Below are positions 1 to 7,134 of a stretch of DNA of 13,782 bases, in pieces; position 1 is the stretch's first letter; every line of letters starts with the position of its first letter. The translations under genes and the position numbers were made by a program. Origin of the DNA: Halovenus sp. (GTDB taxonomy: Archaea > Halobacteriota > Halobacteria > Halobacteriales > Haloarculaceae); the NCBI GenBank assembly GCA_003551945.1, contig PUNZ01000194.1:1-13782 (forward strand), read 5' to 3'. The notes beneath the pieces are model-generated. The model ran no database searches. It was given only the letters and a program-made list of their open reading frames with translations, and had not been told where the DNA came from.

Positions 1-24
1 CCATCCCGCTAGTTCGTTTATTAC

Positions 25-37
25 TGGTTGTTAACCA
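25..37. repeat. 13-bp perfect palindrome, TGGTT-GTT-AACCA
   Basis: A perfect inverted repeat with 5-base arms about 40 bases upstream of the crotonase TATA element. It could be an operator half of a two-site arrangement with the palindrome at 52-64. No regulator gene is present in the window to pair with it. Confidence 0.4.
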
Positions 38-51
38 AATCTAAACGATAA

Positions 52-64
52 TGAACATTGTTCA
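52..64. repeat. 13-bp perfect palindrome, TGAACA-T-TGTTCA
   Basis: A perfect 6+1+6 inverted repeat ending 8 bases before the TATA-like element of the crotonase gene. This is where an archaeal regulator would touch the TFB/BRE contact zone. It is nested inside a wider inverted repeat, CAAATCT at 36-42 with AGATTTG at 64-70. Operator function is inferred from symmetry and position only. Confidence 0.45.
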
Positions 65-72
65 GATTTGCC

Positions 73-85
73 AAATATTAACATG
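73..85 (+). promoter_or_regulatory. TATA-like element of the crotonase gene
   Basis: AAATATTAACATG lies 23-35 bases before the ATG at 108. This is the spacing expected for an archaeal TATA box driving a transcript that starts at or a few bases before the start codon. Its core ATATTAAC recurs in coding orientation before the acyl-CoA ligase and dehydrogenase genes. Seen directly; promoter function is inferred. Confidence 0.55.
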
Positions 86-107
86 ATTGCTCTCGGTAGT
101 TCAGAGC

Positions 108-896
108 ATGAGTGAATTGGTTGTGTTCGATATCACGGATGGGGTTGCAACGCTTCGACTCAATCGACCGAATAACCGGAACGCATTGACTGCCGAGATG
201 TCCGGGGCAATCGTCGATGCCATCGACGAGGCCGAGGCGGCTGACGGGGTCCGGTGTCTGGTTATTACGGGAACGGATGGGACGTTCTGTGCGGGTGGTG
301 ATATCAATTCGATGGCGGAGTTGATGAGCGGTGCCGCAGAATTGCACGAAGCGGTCGAGAAAATCCAGCGTGAAACCAATCGGGCAATCCGCCGGCTCGC
401 TGAGTTCGACCGCCCAACTGTTGCAAAAGTCGACGGTGACGCGTACGGTGCTGGCGGGAACCTCGCCATTGCGCCCGATATCACGCTGGCATCACCCGAC
501 GCACGCATTAGCTTCGGCTTCCGGCAGGTTGGACTCGCGATCGACACTGGAACCTCCTATCTTCTGCCGCGAGAGGTCGGTGTGAGCAAGGCTAAGGAAC
601 TCGTCTACACTGGGGAACTCCTCGACGCAGCGGCGGCGGAGGAACTTGGCCTGTTCAATCACGTCTTCGAGGACTTTGAGGCCGAAGCTGACGAGTTCAT
701 CCAACAGATTGCGACCGGTCCGACCGTTGCGCTTCGAACCTCGAAACACCTCATCGAGCAGGGCTGGAACACTTCGCTCAAGGAGGCACAGGATAACGAA
801 GCCTTCGCGCAGGGGCCGGTGTTCAACACCGACGACCACAAAGAAGGCGCAACGGCGTTCATGGAGGGAAGAAAGCCGGAATTTGAAGGCCGATAG
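108..896 (+). CDS. Enoyl-CoA hydratase/isomerase family protein (crotonase fold, PaaG-like active site)
   Basis: A 262-residue crotonase-superfamily protein, the usual full length. It acts on acyl-CoA thioesters in the cytoplasm. The oxyanion-hole segments are visible as CAGGD (residues 61-65) and GAGG (114-117). The two Glu residues of classical enoyl-CoA hydratase are not there: Asn118 and Gln140 stand at those positions. Asp146, just before GTSYLLPR, stands where PaaG-type enoyl-CoA isomerases carry their catalytic Asp. Isomerase activity is therefore as likely as hydratase activity. An upstream TTG at 87 stays in frame, but the ATG at 108 is preferred: the family N-terminus begins there and a TATA-like element lies about 30 bases upstream, giving a nearly leaderless mRNA. 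No Shine-Dalgarno site precedes it. The gene converges with the acyl-CoA ligase across a 33-base gap. Family is certain; substrate is unknown. Confidence 0.93.
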   Translation: MSELVVFDITDGVATLRLNRPNNRNALTAEMSGAIVDAIDEAEAADGVRCLVITGTDGTFCAGGDINSMAELMSGAAELHEAVEKIQRETNRAIRRLAEFDRPTVAKVDGDAYGAGGNLAIAPDITLASPDARISFGFRQVGLAIDTGTSYLLPREVGVSKAKELVYTGELLDAAAAEELGLFNHVFEDFEAEADEFIQQIATGPTVALRTSKHLIEQGWNTSLKEAQDNEAFAQGPVFNTDDHKEGATAFMEGRKPEFEGR

Positions 897-929
897 CCCG
901 TTTTGACCGCCATTCAGCGTCACCCTCGC

Positions 930-2909
930 TCAGAGCGTGTCGCCTATCGCATCGAGTGCATCAGGGTTTTCGATGCTTGAGAGGTCCCCGAGTTCATCAC
1001 CCTCGTAGACGGATTGAATCAGTCGCCGGACGATTTTCCCGCTTTGTGTCTTTGGGAACTCATCAACGACGATAATCTCCCGTGGCTGGAAGGGCTTGCC
1101 GAGTTCCTCCCCAACGTAGCCGCCGAGTTCGTCCAACAAGTCGCTAGATTCCTCGACACCGGATTCCAAAATCACGAACGTAACGACAGCGGTCCCTTTG
1201 GTCTCGTCATCCGCACCAATCGCTGCTGCGGCGTTGACTGCGTCGTGGTCGATAAGGGCTTCCTCCACCTCTGCCGGCCCGACTTTTCTTCCTGCGACAT
1301 TCAGGACGTCATCTGACCGGCCCAGCAGGAACCAGAACCCATCTTCGTCCTTTCGTGCCCAGTCACCGTGGTTCCACATATCATCAAATCGACTCCAGTA
1401 GGCCTCAAGATAGCGCTCATCACCGCTCCAGAGCGACCGTGTCATCGACGGCGCGGACGAACGTGCAACCAGATAGCCTCGTTTGTTACTGTCAACGACA
1501 GACTCACCTCGCGCGTTGACGATGTCCACATCCATCCCGATCGCAGGGCCACCGAGCGTACACGGCTTGAGCGAATGAAGCGGGAGTGGTTGGAGGAAAC
1601 AGCCGAATATCTCGGTTCCGCCGGAGATGTTCATAATCGGTGTCTCACCGTTCCCAACCTGGTCATAAAACCAATTCCATGAATCCTCATCCCAGGGCTC
1701 TCCGGTTGAGCCGAGCAGTCGCAACGTTGAGAGGTCGTGTTTTTCGACCCATTCGTCTCCGTGCTTTTGTAACGCTCGAACAGCGGTCGGGGACACCCCG
1801 AAGACGCTGATTCCGTGGTCATCGATAAGTTGCCATAACCGGTCCGGCTCAGGATAATCTGGCGCACCCTCGTATATCATTACGGTTCCGCCGAACGTGT
1901 GATTCCCAATCAGCATCCACGGCCCCATCATCCAGCCAATATCGGACAGCCAGAAAAAGCGGTCAGATGGCTGGTGGTCGAATGAGAAATAAATCTCCTT
2001 TGCACACTGGACGAGGGCACCGGCATGCGTTTGGTTGATTCCTTTTGGCGTTCCGGTCGTCCCGGACGAATAGAGCAACATCGATTGTGCTGTCGACGGC
2101 AGCGATTTCGTCTCAAACGTGTCTGCTTGTGTTGTGACCGCGTCGTCCCACCACTCGTCTCGTGATTCGTGCCATGGGACATCCCCGCCGAGTCGCTCAT
2201 AGACGATGACGTGTTCAACCGAATCCGTCTGTGCAATTGCTTCATCCGCCGCAGGTTTCAATTCTACTTCCGAGCCTCGTCGGTAAAATCCATCGCCGGT
2301 AAACAAGACAGAACAGCCAGCATCTGCGATTCGTGTGGCCGTTGCATCGACCCCAAAGCCGGAGAAGATTGGGACGGCTATTGCTCCAACTTTGAAACAG
2401 CCATAGAGGATTGCTGCAATTTCCGGAACCATTGGCATATACAGCCCAACGGTATCTCCCATCCCAATACCGCGTTCTTCGAGTGCATTTGCAACCTGGT
2501 TCGACTGCCGATAGAGGTCATGATAGGTGAGCGTTCGGGTTTCCCCGTTCTCACCTTCCCAGAGACAGGCCGCGTTGTTTCTGGTTTCTGCCGTTGGTGC
2601 TGCATGTCGGTCGACGACGTTGTGGGCAATGTTCAGTTCACCGCCGACGTACCAGTCGGTGAACTGTGGGCCATCACTCGCATCCCGGACGGTGTCATAG
2701 GGCTCGTAAAACTCGATACCAAGGTAGTTGACGACGGTATCCCAGAACCAATCAAGTCCGGATTCTTCGATACCGGCAACGGACTCAACTGAGCGAGTAT
2801 GCAATTCTTCGAACGTCTCGATGCCATATGTCTCCATAAACTGCGAGATATTGCTCTTTTCTCGTCGTTCTTCCGATGGGTTGTATCGAATCTCTGTTGA
2901 GGTAGTCAT
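930..2909 (-). CDS. Acyl-CoA synthetase, AMP-forming (acetyl-CoA-synthetase-like, enlarged acyl pocket)
   Basis: A 659-residue ANL-superfamily ligase that converts a carboxylic acid, ATP and CoA into acyl-CoA, AMP and PPi. The N-terminal part has the Acs-type segment around WYVGGELNIAHN (residues 87-98). The phosphate loop YSSGTTGTPKG is at 280-290, the hinge region GRSDDVLNVAGRKVG at 530-544, and the catalytic C-terminal Lys is K625 in PKTQSGKIVRR. Length and N-terminus match acetyl-CoA synthetases. However, the WWQTE motif of acetate-specific enzymes is replaced by ISGGTE (428-433), so the pocket Trp (W414 in Salmonella Acs) is Gly430. This predicts a substrate larger than acetate; acetoacetyl-CoA synthetases also have a GGT(D/E) sequence here. 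The gene converges with the crotonase gene and diverges from the stress-protein gene. Family is certain; substrate is inferred. Confidence 0.93.
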   Translation of the reverse strand: MTTSTEIRYNPSEERREKSNISQFMETYGIETFEELHTRSVESVAGIEESGLDWFWDTVVNYLGIEFYEPYDTVRDASDGPQFTDWYVGGELNIAHNVVDRHAAPTAETRNNAACLWEGENGETRTLTYHDLYRQSNQVANALEERGIGMGDTVGLYMPMVPEIAAILYGCFKVGAIAVPIFSGFGVDATATRIADAGCSVLFTGDGFYRRGSEVELKPAADEAIAQTDSVEHVIVYERLGGDVPWHESRDEWWDDAVTTQADTFETKSLPSTAQSMLLYSSGTTGTPKGINQTHAGALVQCAKEIYFSFDHQPSDRFFWLSDIGWMMGPWMLIGNHTFGGTVMIYEGAPDYPEPDRLWQLIDDHGISVFGVSPTAVRALQKHGDEWVEKHDLSTLRLLGSTGEPWDEDSWNWFYDQVGNGETPIMNISGGTEIFGCFLQPLPLHSLKPCTLGGPAIGMDVDIVNARGESVVDSNKRGYLVARSSAPSMTRSLWSGDERYLEAYWSRFDDMWNHGDWARKDEDGFWFLLGRSDDVLNVAGRKVGPAEVEEALIDHDAVNAAAAIGADDETKGTAVVTFVILESGVEESSDLLDELGGYVGEELGKPFQPREIIVVDEFPKTQSGKIVRRLIQSVYEGDELGDLSSIENPDALDAIGDTL

Positions 2910-2949
2910 CGTCTTATCACAATAACTGACTTCTGCAAAAAAGGGAGGG

Positions 2950-2959
2950 TTAATATATT
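2950..2959 (-). promoter_or_regulatory. TATA-like element of the acyl-CoA ligase gene
   Basis: On the minus strand this reads AATATATTAA, followed by C. Its 3' end lies about 40 bases before the ATG at 2909, so transcription would start near 2928 with a leader of about 19 bases. A weak GTGAT ribosome-binding match falls in that leader. The same ten bases ATATATTAAC occur at the same distance before the dehydrogenase start. Confidence 0.5.
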
Positions 2960-2967
2960 GTCATTGG

Positions 2968-2976
2968 TTTTTATAC
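2968..2976 (+). promoter_or_regulatory. TATA box of the universal stress protein gene
   Basis: TTTTTATAC is centred about 27 bases before the ATG at 3000, so the predicted transcript is leaderless. Only about 9 bases separate it from the TATA-like element of the divergent ligase gene, so the BRE regions of the two promoters must overlap. Confidence 0.6.
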
Positions 2977-2999
2977 TTACATTGTCCGTTGGTGTCTGT

Positions 3000-3416
3000 A
3001 TGTATCACTGGCTGCTACCGGTCGACGCTAACGAAGAGCGAGCGATGACACAGGCAGAATATCTTACAGGGTTGCCTCACCCAACCGATGAGTGTGTGGT
3101 CACTGTGTTATATGTCTTCGACAAACAGTCCGCTGACGCTGGGGAACACGTCCCAGCCACTGCAACTCGTGTTGGGTCTGTGAAACGTGTCTCTGAGCAT
3201 CTCGAAGAACATGGTCTCGACACAACGGTTATCGATGATAGCGTCGAAACGGTTGATGCAATTCTTCGGTATGCCACTGAAAACGATGCCGATGAAATCG
3301 TTCTCGGCGGGCGAAAACGCTCTCCAGCTGGCAAGGCGTTGTTTGGCAGTGTAACGCAGTCCGTTATTTTGAACACTGACCTCCCAGTAACGGTGACTGG
3401 CCGTTCATCCGAGTAA
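3000..3416 (+). CDS. Universal stress protein, UspA family
   Basis: A 138-residue single-domain UspA-type protein. It opens with the family's first strand (YHWLLPVDAN) and ends with the nucleotide-loop region ADEIVLGGRKRSPAGKALFGSVTQSV (in two parts, residues 98-109 and 110-122). Compared with the ATP-binding pattern G-x2-G-x9-G-S, the first Gly and the final G116-S117 are present, but Lys106 stands at the second Gly, so nucleotide binding is uncertain. An in-frame upstream start at 2958 would add a hydrophobic stretch that overlaps the promoter. ATG 3000 fits both the family N-terminus and the TATA spacing. The gene lies between two lipid-metabolism genes on the other strand and ends 15 bases before the dehydrogenase. 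Its role is unknown beyond the general stress-protein label. Confidence 0.85.
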   Translation: MYHWLLPVDANEERAMTQAEYLTGLPHPTDECVVTVLYVFDKQSADAGEHVPATATRVGSVKRVSEHLEEHGLDTTVIDDSVETVDAILRYATENDADEIVLGGRKRSPAGKALFGSVTQSVILNTDLPVTVTGRSSE

Positions 3417-3431
3417 CTGTATTCGGTTCGT

Positions 3432-4283
3432 TCACTCGTACGTTAACGTCATTCCACCGTCGAAAAGGAGGTCGCCTCCGACAAGTTGGTTTCCGAGCTT
3501 CGAGAAGCCAATCAGGAACAAATTTGCCACCTCAACTGGTTTCATCATCTCGGAGACCCGTGACTGTCCGAGCATGACGTCTTCGATCACCTCTTCGACC
3601 GTAATTCCACGTTGCTCTGCGGTATCCTCGAGCTGATTTGTGACGAGCGGCGTTTGCACATAGCCCGTACTGACGGAAAATGAGCGAATCTCTCCATCTC
3701 CCTCCGCTGCTATCGATTGCGTCAGCCCTCGCAGTCCAAATTTAGACACATTATACGCAACCTTATCACTTGTAACGTAATGGCCATGTATCGAACACAT
3801 GTTCCCAACACAGCCCTTCCCGTCCGCTGTTTCTTTGAAGTGCGGGATGCAAAGCTTTGAGAGATAGAGCGGCGCGCGAAGCATCACCTGGTGAATCATA
3901 TCGTACGTTTCCATCGGGAACTCTTCGATACTATCGATATGTTGGACTCCTGCAACGTTTGCAAGGTATTTTATGTCGCCAACAGTGGCCGCTTCGGAGA
4001 CGATATTCTCGATGTCTGTATCTTCCGTTAAATCGCCTACTACCGGTTTGATGGTCCCGGAGACATCGAGCTCCGCGCCTCGGTCAACCGTTCCCTCAAG
4101 GCGCGTCTCGTCCCGGTCAGTCGCAACAACGGTCAACCCATTGGCTGCGGCGACCAGTGACACAGCTCGTCCGATGCCGGAGGCTGCCCCCGTTACGATA
4201 CAGACGTTATCTGAAGCAAATGATTCATCATCGACGGTGTGTATTCCGTCCCAGGTTACTTCCGGTGGTGAAATGTCTGCCAT
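3432..4283 (-). CDS. D-3-hydroxybutyrate dehydrogenase-like short-chain dehydrogenase
   Basis: A 283-residue SDR predicted to oxidise 3-hydroxybutyrate to acetoacetate with NAD. The Rossmann motif TGAASGIG is at 31-38, and D56 after the second strand favours NAD. Ser164, Tyr177 and Lys181 are the catalytic set. Beyond these, the substrate residues known from bacterial 3-hydroxybutyrate dehydrogenase recur at matching spacing: Gln114 (GVQH), His166, Lys174 and Gln217. Tyr208 replaces the pocket Trp in the TPLV segment, and the downstream VEEVIEDVML also resembles that family. Met134 sits where most SDRs have a catalytic Asn. An earlier ATG at 4340 would overlap the TATA-like element, so ATG 4283 is preferred. 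The gene lies downstream of the importer on the same strand but has its own promoter. Family is certain; the substrate call is strong but not proven. Confidence 0.85.
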   Translation of the reverse strand: MADISPPEVTWDGIHTVDDESFASDNVCIVTGAASGIGRAVSLVAAANGLTVVATDRDETRLEGTVDRGAELDVSGTIKPVVGDLTEDTDIENIVSEAATVGDIKYLANVAGVQHIDSIEEFPMETYDMIHQVMLRAPLYLSKLCIPHFKETADGKGCVGNMCSIHGHYVTSDKVAYNVSKFGLRGLTQSIAAEGDGEIRSFSVSTGYVQTPLVTNQLEDTAEQRGITVEEVIEDVMLGQSRVSEMMKPVEVANLFLIGFSKLGNQLVGGDLLFDGGMTLTYE

Positions 4284-4322
4284 CGGTACGATGATACTTT
4301 CCGAATCGTGGTTAACTCCGGT

Positions 4323-4332
4323 GTTAATATAT
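4323..4332 (-). promoter_or_regulatory. TATA-like element of the hydroxybutyrate dehydrogenase gene
   Basis: The minus strand reads ATATATTAAC, ending 40 bases before the ATG at 4283. A start near 4300 gives a leader of about 17 bases. Sequence and spacing are the same as before the acyl-CoA ligase. A GTTAAC hexanucleotide lies between this box and the start. Confidence 0.5.
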
Positions 4333-4468
4333 GAACGCACAACGGAAACAGCAAGTCTGATGTGGAAAAGTACGCTCCGTTATCTGCTCAGGTACTGTGC
4401 TTTCATATGAATTGTCGGATATGGTTGCTTTCAATTACGAACTGCTGTGGCTCGCTTCCAGCCTCTCT

Positions 4469-5200
4469 TCAGTTTCCACCACCCTGCATAAGCTCTTGAA
4501 TATCCGGGTCTTTCGTCAGCTCTTTTGGGTCCCCGTTGTCAACGATTGAGCCGCGTTCAATCACGTACATCTCCTCGACGATATCAGGGACGTGGCTGGT
4601 ATTTGACTCCGCGATGAGGACCGAAATTCCCCTATCAATAATCTCTTGAATATACCCTTTCAGCTCTTCAACAACAATTGGGGCAAGTCCTTCGAGCGGT
4701 TCATCGAGGATAAGCAGGTCAGGGTCAAGTGCCATTGCACGACCAATCGCACACATTTTCCCCTGCCCGCCACTCAGGTTCTGCACCTCCGTGTCTCGTC
4801 GATGCGAGAGTTCATCGAAGAGGTCGAGAATACTCTCGACCATCGCATCTTCATCTTCAACGCCGCGTGCCTTCCCGGACGTCCAGATAGGAAGCCGAAG
4901 ATTCTCCTCCACGGTCATTCCAGTAAAGAGGTCGCGCCCTTCGGGTTGGTATCCGATTCCGCGGACTGGGATGAGTTCCGGTCGTAACTCGGTGAGCTCT
5001 TCACCTTTGAATTTCACAGACCCCTCTGCAAGTGGGGTCAACCCCATAATTCCTCTGAAGGTTGATGTCTTTCCAGCTCCGTTTCTTCCTACCAGGGCAA
5101 CTGCTTCTCCTTCATCGACCGAGAGGTCGACACCATGAGTGACAGTAAACCCTTCGACGGTCGCTTTGTTGTTTGTCACCGCAAGGAGGGGGTCACTCAT
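4469..5200 (-). CDS. livF: HAAT-type ABC importer, ATP-binding subunit (LivF-like)
   Basis: A 243-residue cytoplasmic ATPase that powers the importer with the second ATPase. Walker A is GRNGAGKT (38-45), the signature LSGGQ is at 142-146, and Walker B LLILDEP ends with the catalytic Glu167. The segment GIGYQPEGRDLF (81-92) is typical of LivF. At the switch position the protein reads AESN (197-200) instead of the His found in most ABC ATPases; LivF proteins usually have EQN there, so this is a family trait with a local change. The start ATG lies inside the end of the preceding ATPase gene (8-base overlap), with GGGGGTGA six bases upstream as ribosome-binding site. This is the last gene of the importer operon; 128 bases follow before the longest possible frame of the dehydrogenase. 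Confidence 0.93.
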   Translation of the reverse strand: MSDPLLAVTNNKATVEGFTVTHGVDLSVDEGEAVALVGRNGAGKTSTFRGIMGLTPLAEGSVKFKGEELTELRPELIPVRGIGYQPEGRDLFTGMTVEENLRLPIWTSGKARGVEDEDAMVESILDLFDELSHRRDTEVQNLSGGQGKMCAIGRAMALDPDLLILDEPLEGLAPIVVEELKGYIQEIIDRGISVLIAESNTSHVPDIVEEMYVIERGSIVDNGDPKELTKDPDIQELMQGGGN

Positions 5201-5972
5201 CCGGGGTCACCCCCAAAAGCGTCCGCCGCAGCTCATCATCTGTATCGAGCAGTGAGGGGTCTCCCTCTCGGAAGACCTCACCTCTCACCAGTGCAACCAT
5301 TCTGTCTGCGTATTCTCTGACAATATCCATATCGTGTTCAATTGTGACTGTCGTCACGTTTTGGCTCTTGCTCGCCTCAACGACTGTTTCGATAACGTAC
5401 TCTTTTTCGCGTGCACCAACCCCGGATGTTGGCTCATCAAGTAACAGATAACGGGGATCTAACGCAAACGACATGGCCACGTCAAGCAACTTGCGGTCAC
5501 CATGTGGCAACGTCTCGGCAACGTCCCCAGCCACATCTTCAAGCCGGAACTGTTCAATCAGTTCATCGACATCGTTTTCGACTTCCTCGTGTTCGTCGCT
5601 GAGGCTCCAGAAACTTCGGGTCAGCCCATGATTGGACAGCGACGCGGTTCGGATGTTCTCACGGACGGTCATCTCCTCAAAGACGTGAACCACCTGGAAA
5701 CTCCGAACGAGTCCTGTTTTCACCCGTTGTTCCGGGTCCATGTCGGTAATATCTCGCTCCGTCGTTCCATTCTCACTCTTTTCGTGAATGATGACTGACC
5801 CCTCATCGGGTTCGAGGAGACCAGTGAGCAGGTTGATAAGCGTGGTTTTACCAGCGCCGTTTGGGCCAACGATAAAGGTCATCTCACCGTCTTCTTTCCC
5901 GAACGTGAGCGATACATCGTCTGTCGCTCGCAAGTCACCGAACTCTTTGATTAATTCTCTCGCTTCTAACAT
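5193..5972 (-). CDS. livG: HAAT-type ABC importer, ATP-binding subunit (LivG-like)
   Basis: A 259-residue ATPase, the partner of the LivF-like subunit. Walker A GPNGAGKT is at 36-43, the Q-loop Gln is Q93, and Walker B LLLDE is at 176-180. The switch His is H213 in IEHDMD. The signature segment reads LPHGD (155-159) in place of the LPYGxQ common in LivG, which is a mild deviation. The segment TGLVRSFQVVHVFEEMTV resembles the LivG consensus closely. One base separates the start from the permease stop codon, and GGGGTGA six bases upstream serves as ribosome-binding site, so translation is probably coupled. Confidence 0.93.
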   Translation of the reverse strand: MLEARELIKEFGDLRATDDVSLTFGKEDGEMTFIVGPNGAGKTTLINLLTGLLEPDEGSVIIHEKSENGTTERDITDMDPEQRVKTGLVRSFQVVHVFEEMTVRENIRTASLSNHGLTRSFWSLSDEHEEVENDVDELIEQFRLEDVAGDVAETLPHGDRKLLDVAMSFALDPRYLLLDEPTSGVGAREKEYVIETVVEASKSQNVTTVTIEHDMDIVREYADRMVALVRGEVFREGDPSLLDTDDELRRTLLGVTPDE

Positions 5973-5973
5973 C

Positions 5974-7134
5974 TCATTTCACCCCGAACAGAATGATTTT
6001 AATTGTCGTAATTGCGTTCCGAACCGCGTTTATGAGCATCTTCTGAAGGGTTCCAACGTCCGCTCCAAGCTGTGCTGGATTCTTTACTCGCGTCATGAGT
6101 CCATTCTTGATGTCTTCAGATGAGCCCCAGATTCCCTTTGGAAGGACAAACACAACGAGCAGCAATAGGATGCCAATTATTAACTCGAAATGCTCTGTCA
6201 GGAACCGGACGTTATCGAGCAGGAATGTCAGCACGATACCGCCGATAATTGGCCCGATAATCGTCTGGAATCCACCGAGGATTGCCATGAAGAGAATCTC
6301 ACCAGAGACAAACACGTAGAGCGTTCCCTCAGGGCCAATACTCAACTGGCGAAGGCCGTACAACCCACCGGCGATACCGCCGTAGAAGCCTGAGATGGTA
6401 AACGCGCCCCAGACGTACCGTTCGACGGGAATGCCGATAAATCGCGCCCGTGTGCGGTTCTGCCCTATGGCCTCAAGCGCACTTCCGAACGGCGATTTCA
6501 TAATCCGGTACATTACAATCATCGAGGCAATCAAGAGCAAGATTGTGAAATAATATAGCACTAACCGGTACTCGCCCTGCTGTTGAAGGGTAAACTCAAT
6601 CCCAAACAACGATGGTGGATCTCCCGACGCTTCACCGCCAGAGCGCAGTCGCAGTCCTTCGTCTTGCCCGAGTGTTGGGCTTCCAATCGCGATTGCGTAC
6701 AACAACTGACCGAACGCCAGCGTGAGCAGCGCAAAGTAGATGGCGACGTAATCTGCGACGAACCACCCGATAGCGAATGCCATCGCGGTTGAGAAAAACA
6801 CCGCTGCAAAGAGGATGAGCAGTCCGCTGTCCACACCTACGAAATTAACGAGCATTGCTCCGCCATAGGCACCGCCGCCGAAGAAGGCGGCGTGACCGAA
6901 CGAAACCAACTCCGTTTTGTTCAACAGCAGTGCAAGCCCGAGTGCAGCCATTCCCCAGAGGATACCGTTGTGGAAGGTATCGAGCTGGAGGTTATCGAAG
7001 AACCCCTCTATTTCGGGAACGAGGAGGACTACAACCAACCCAACTAGCGCGAGGGCTAGCTGTGGCTTTGTCAGATGCAACCCTTTCATCAACCGAATTG
7101 TTTCTTTCTCTTCAGATTGGTCTTCGTTGCTCAT
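5974..7134 (-). CDS. livM: HAAT-type ABC importer, membrane permease (LivM-like)
   Basis: A 386-residue polytopic membrane protein forming half of the transport channel. The family landmark NKTELVSFGHAAFFGGGAYG starts near residue 67. The cytoplasmic coupling loop EAIGQNRTRARFIGI is followed by hydrophobic helices, and GGFQTIIGPIIGG lies near the C-terminal third. About eight to ten membrane segments can be seen. After the last clear one, residues 332-386 form an extension that is first polar and then amphipathic to hydrophobic, longer than in many LivM proteins. Its ATG overlaps the LivH-like stop codon in an ATGA, so the two permeases are translationally coupled. Confidence 0.92.
   Translation of the reverse strand: MSNEDQSEEKETIRLMKGLHLTKPQLALALVGLVVVLLVPEIEGFFDNLQLDTFHNGILWGMAALGLALLLNKTELVSFGHAAFFGGGAYGGAMLVNFVGVDSGLLILFAAVFFSTAMAFAIGWFVADYVAIYFALLTLAFGQLLYAIAIGSPTLGQDEGLRLRSGGEASGDPPSLFGIEFTLQQQGEYRLVLYYFTILLLIASMIVMYRIMKSPFGSALEAIGQNRTRARFIGIPVERYVWGAFTISGFYGGIAGGLYGLRQLSIGPEGTLYVFVSGEILFMAILGGFQTIIGPIIGGIVLTFLLDNVRFLTEHFELIIGILLLLVVFVLPKGIWGSSEDIKNGLMTRVKNPAQLGADVGTLQKMLINAVRNAITTIKIILFGVK

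Noticed and set aside
897..929. Bidirectional terminator between the crotonase and ligase genes
   Set aside because: Only one short T-run (TTTT) and no clear stem-loop are visible; I could not support a terminator.
2169..2792. A 207-codon open frame on + inside the acyl-CoA ligase gene
   Set aside because: It lies fully antisense to a gene with intact catalytic motifs, is Cys-, Phe- and Arg-rich unlike haloarchaeal proteins, and shows no recognisable domain.
4594..4614. Loss of the switch His in the LivF-like ATPase taken as a sign of inactivity
   Set aside because: LivF proteins normally lack a His here (EQN-type sequence), and Walker A, Walker B and the signature are intact.
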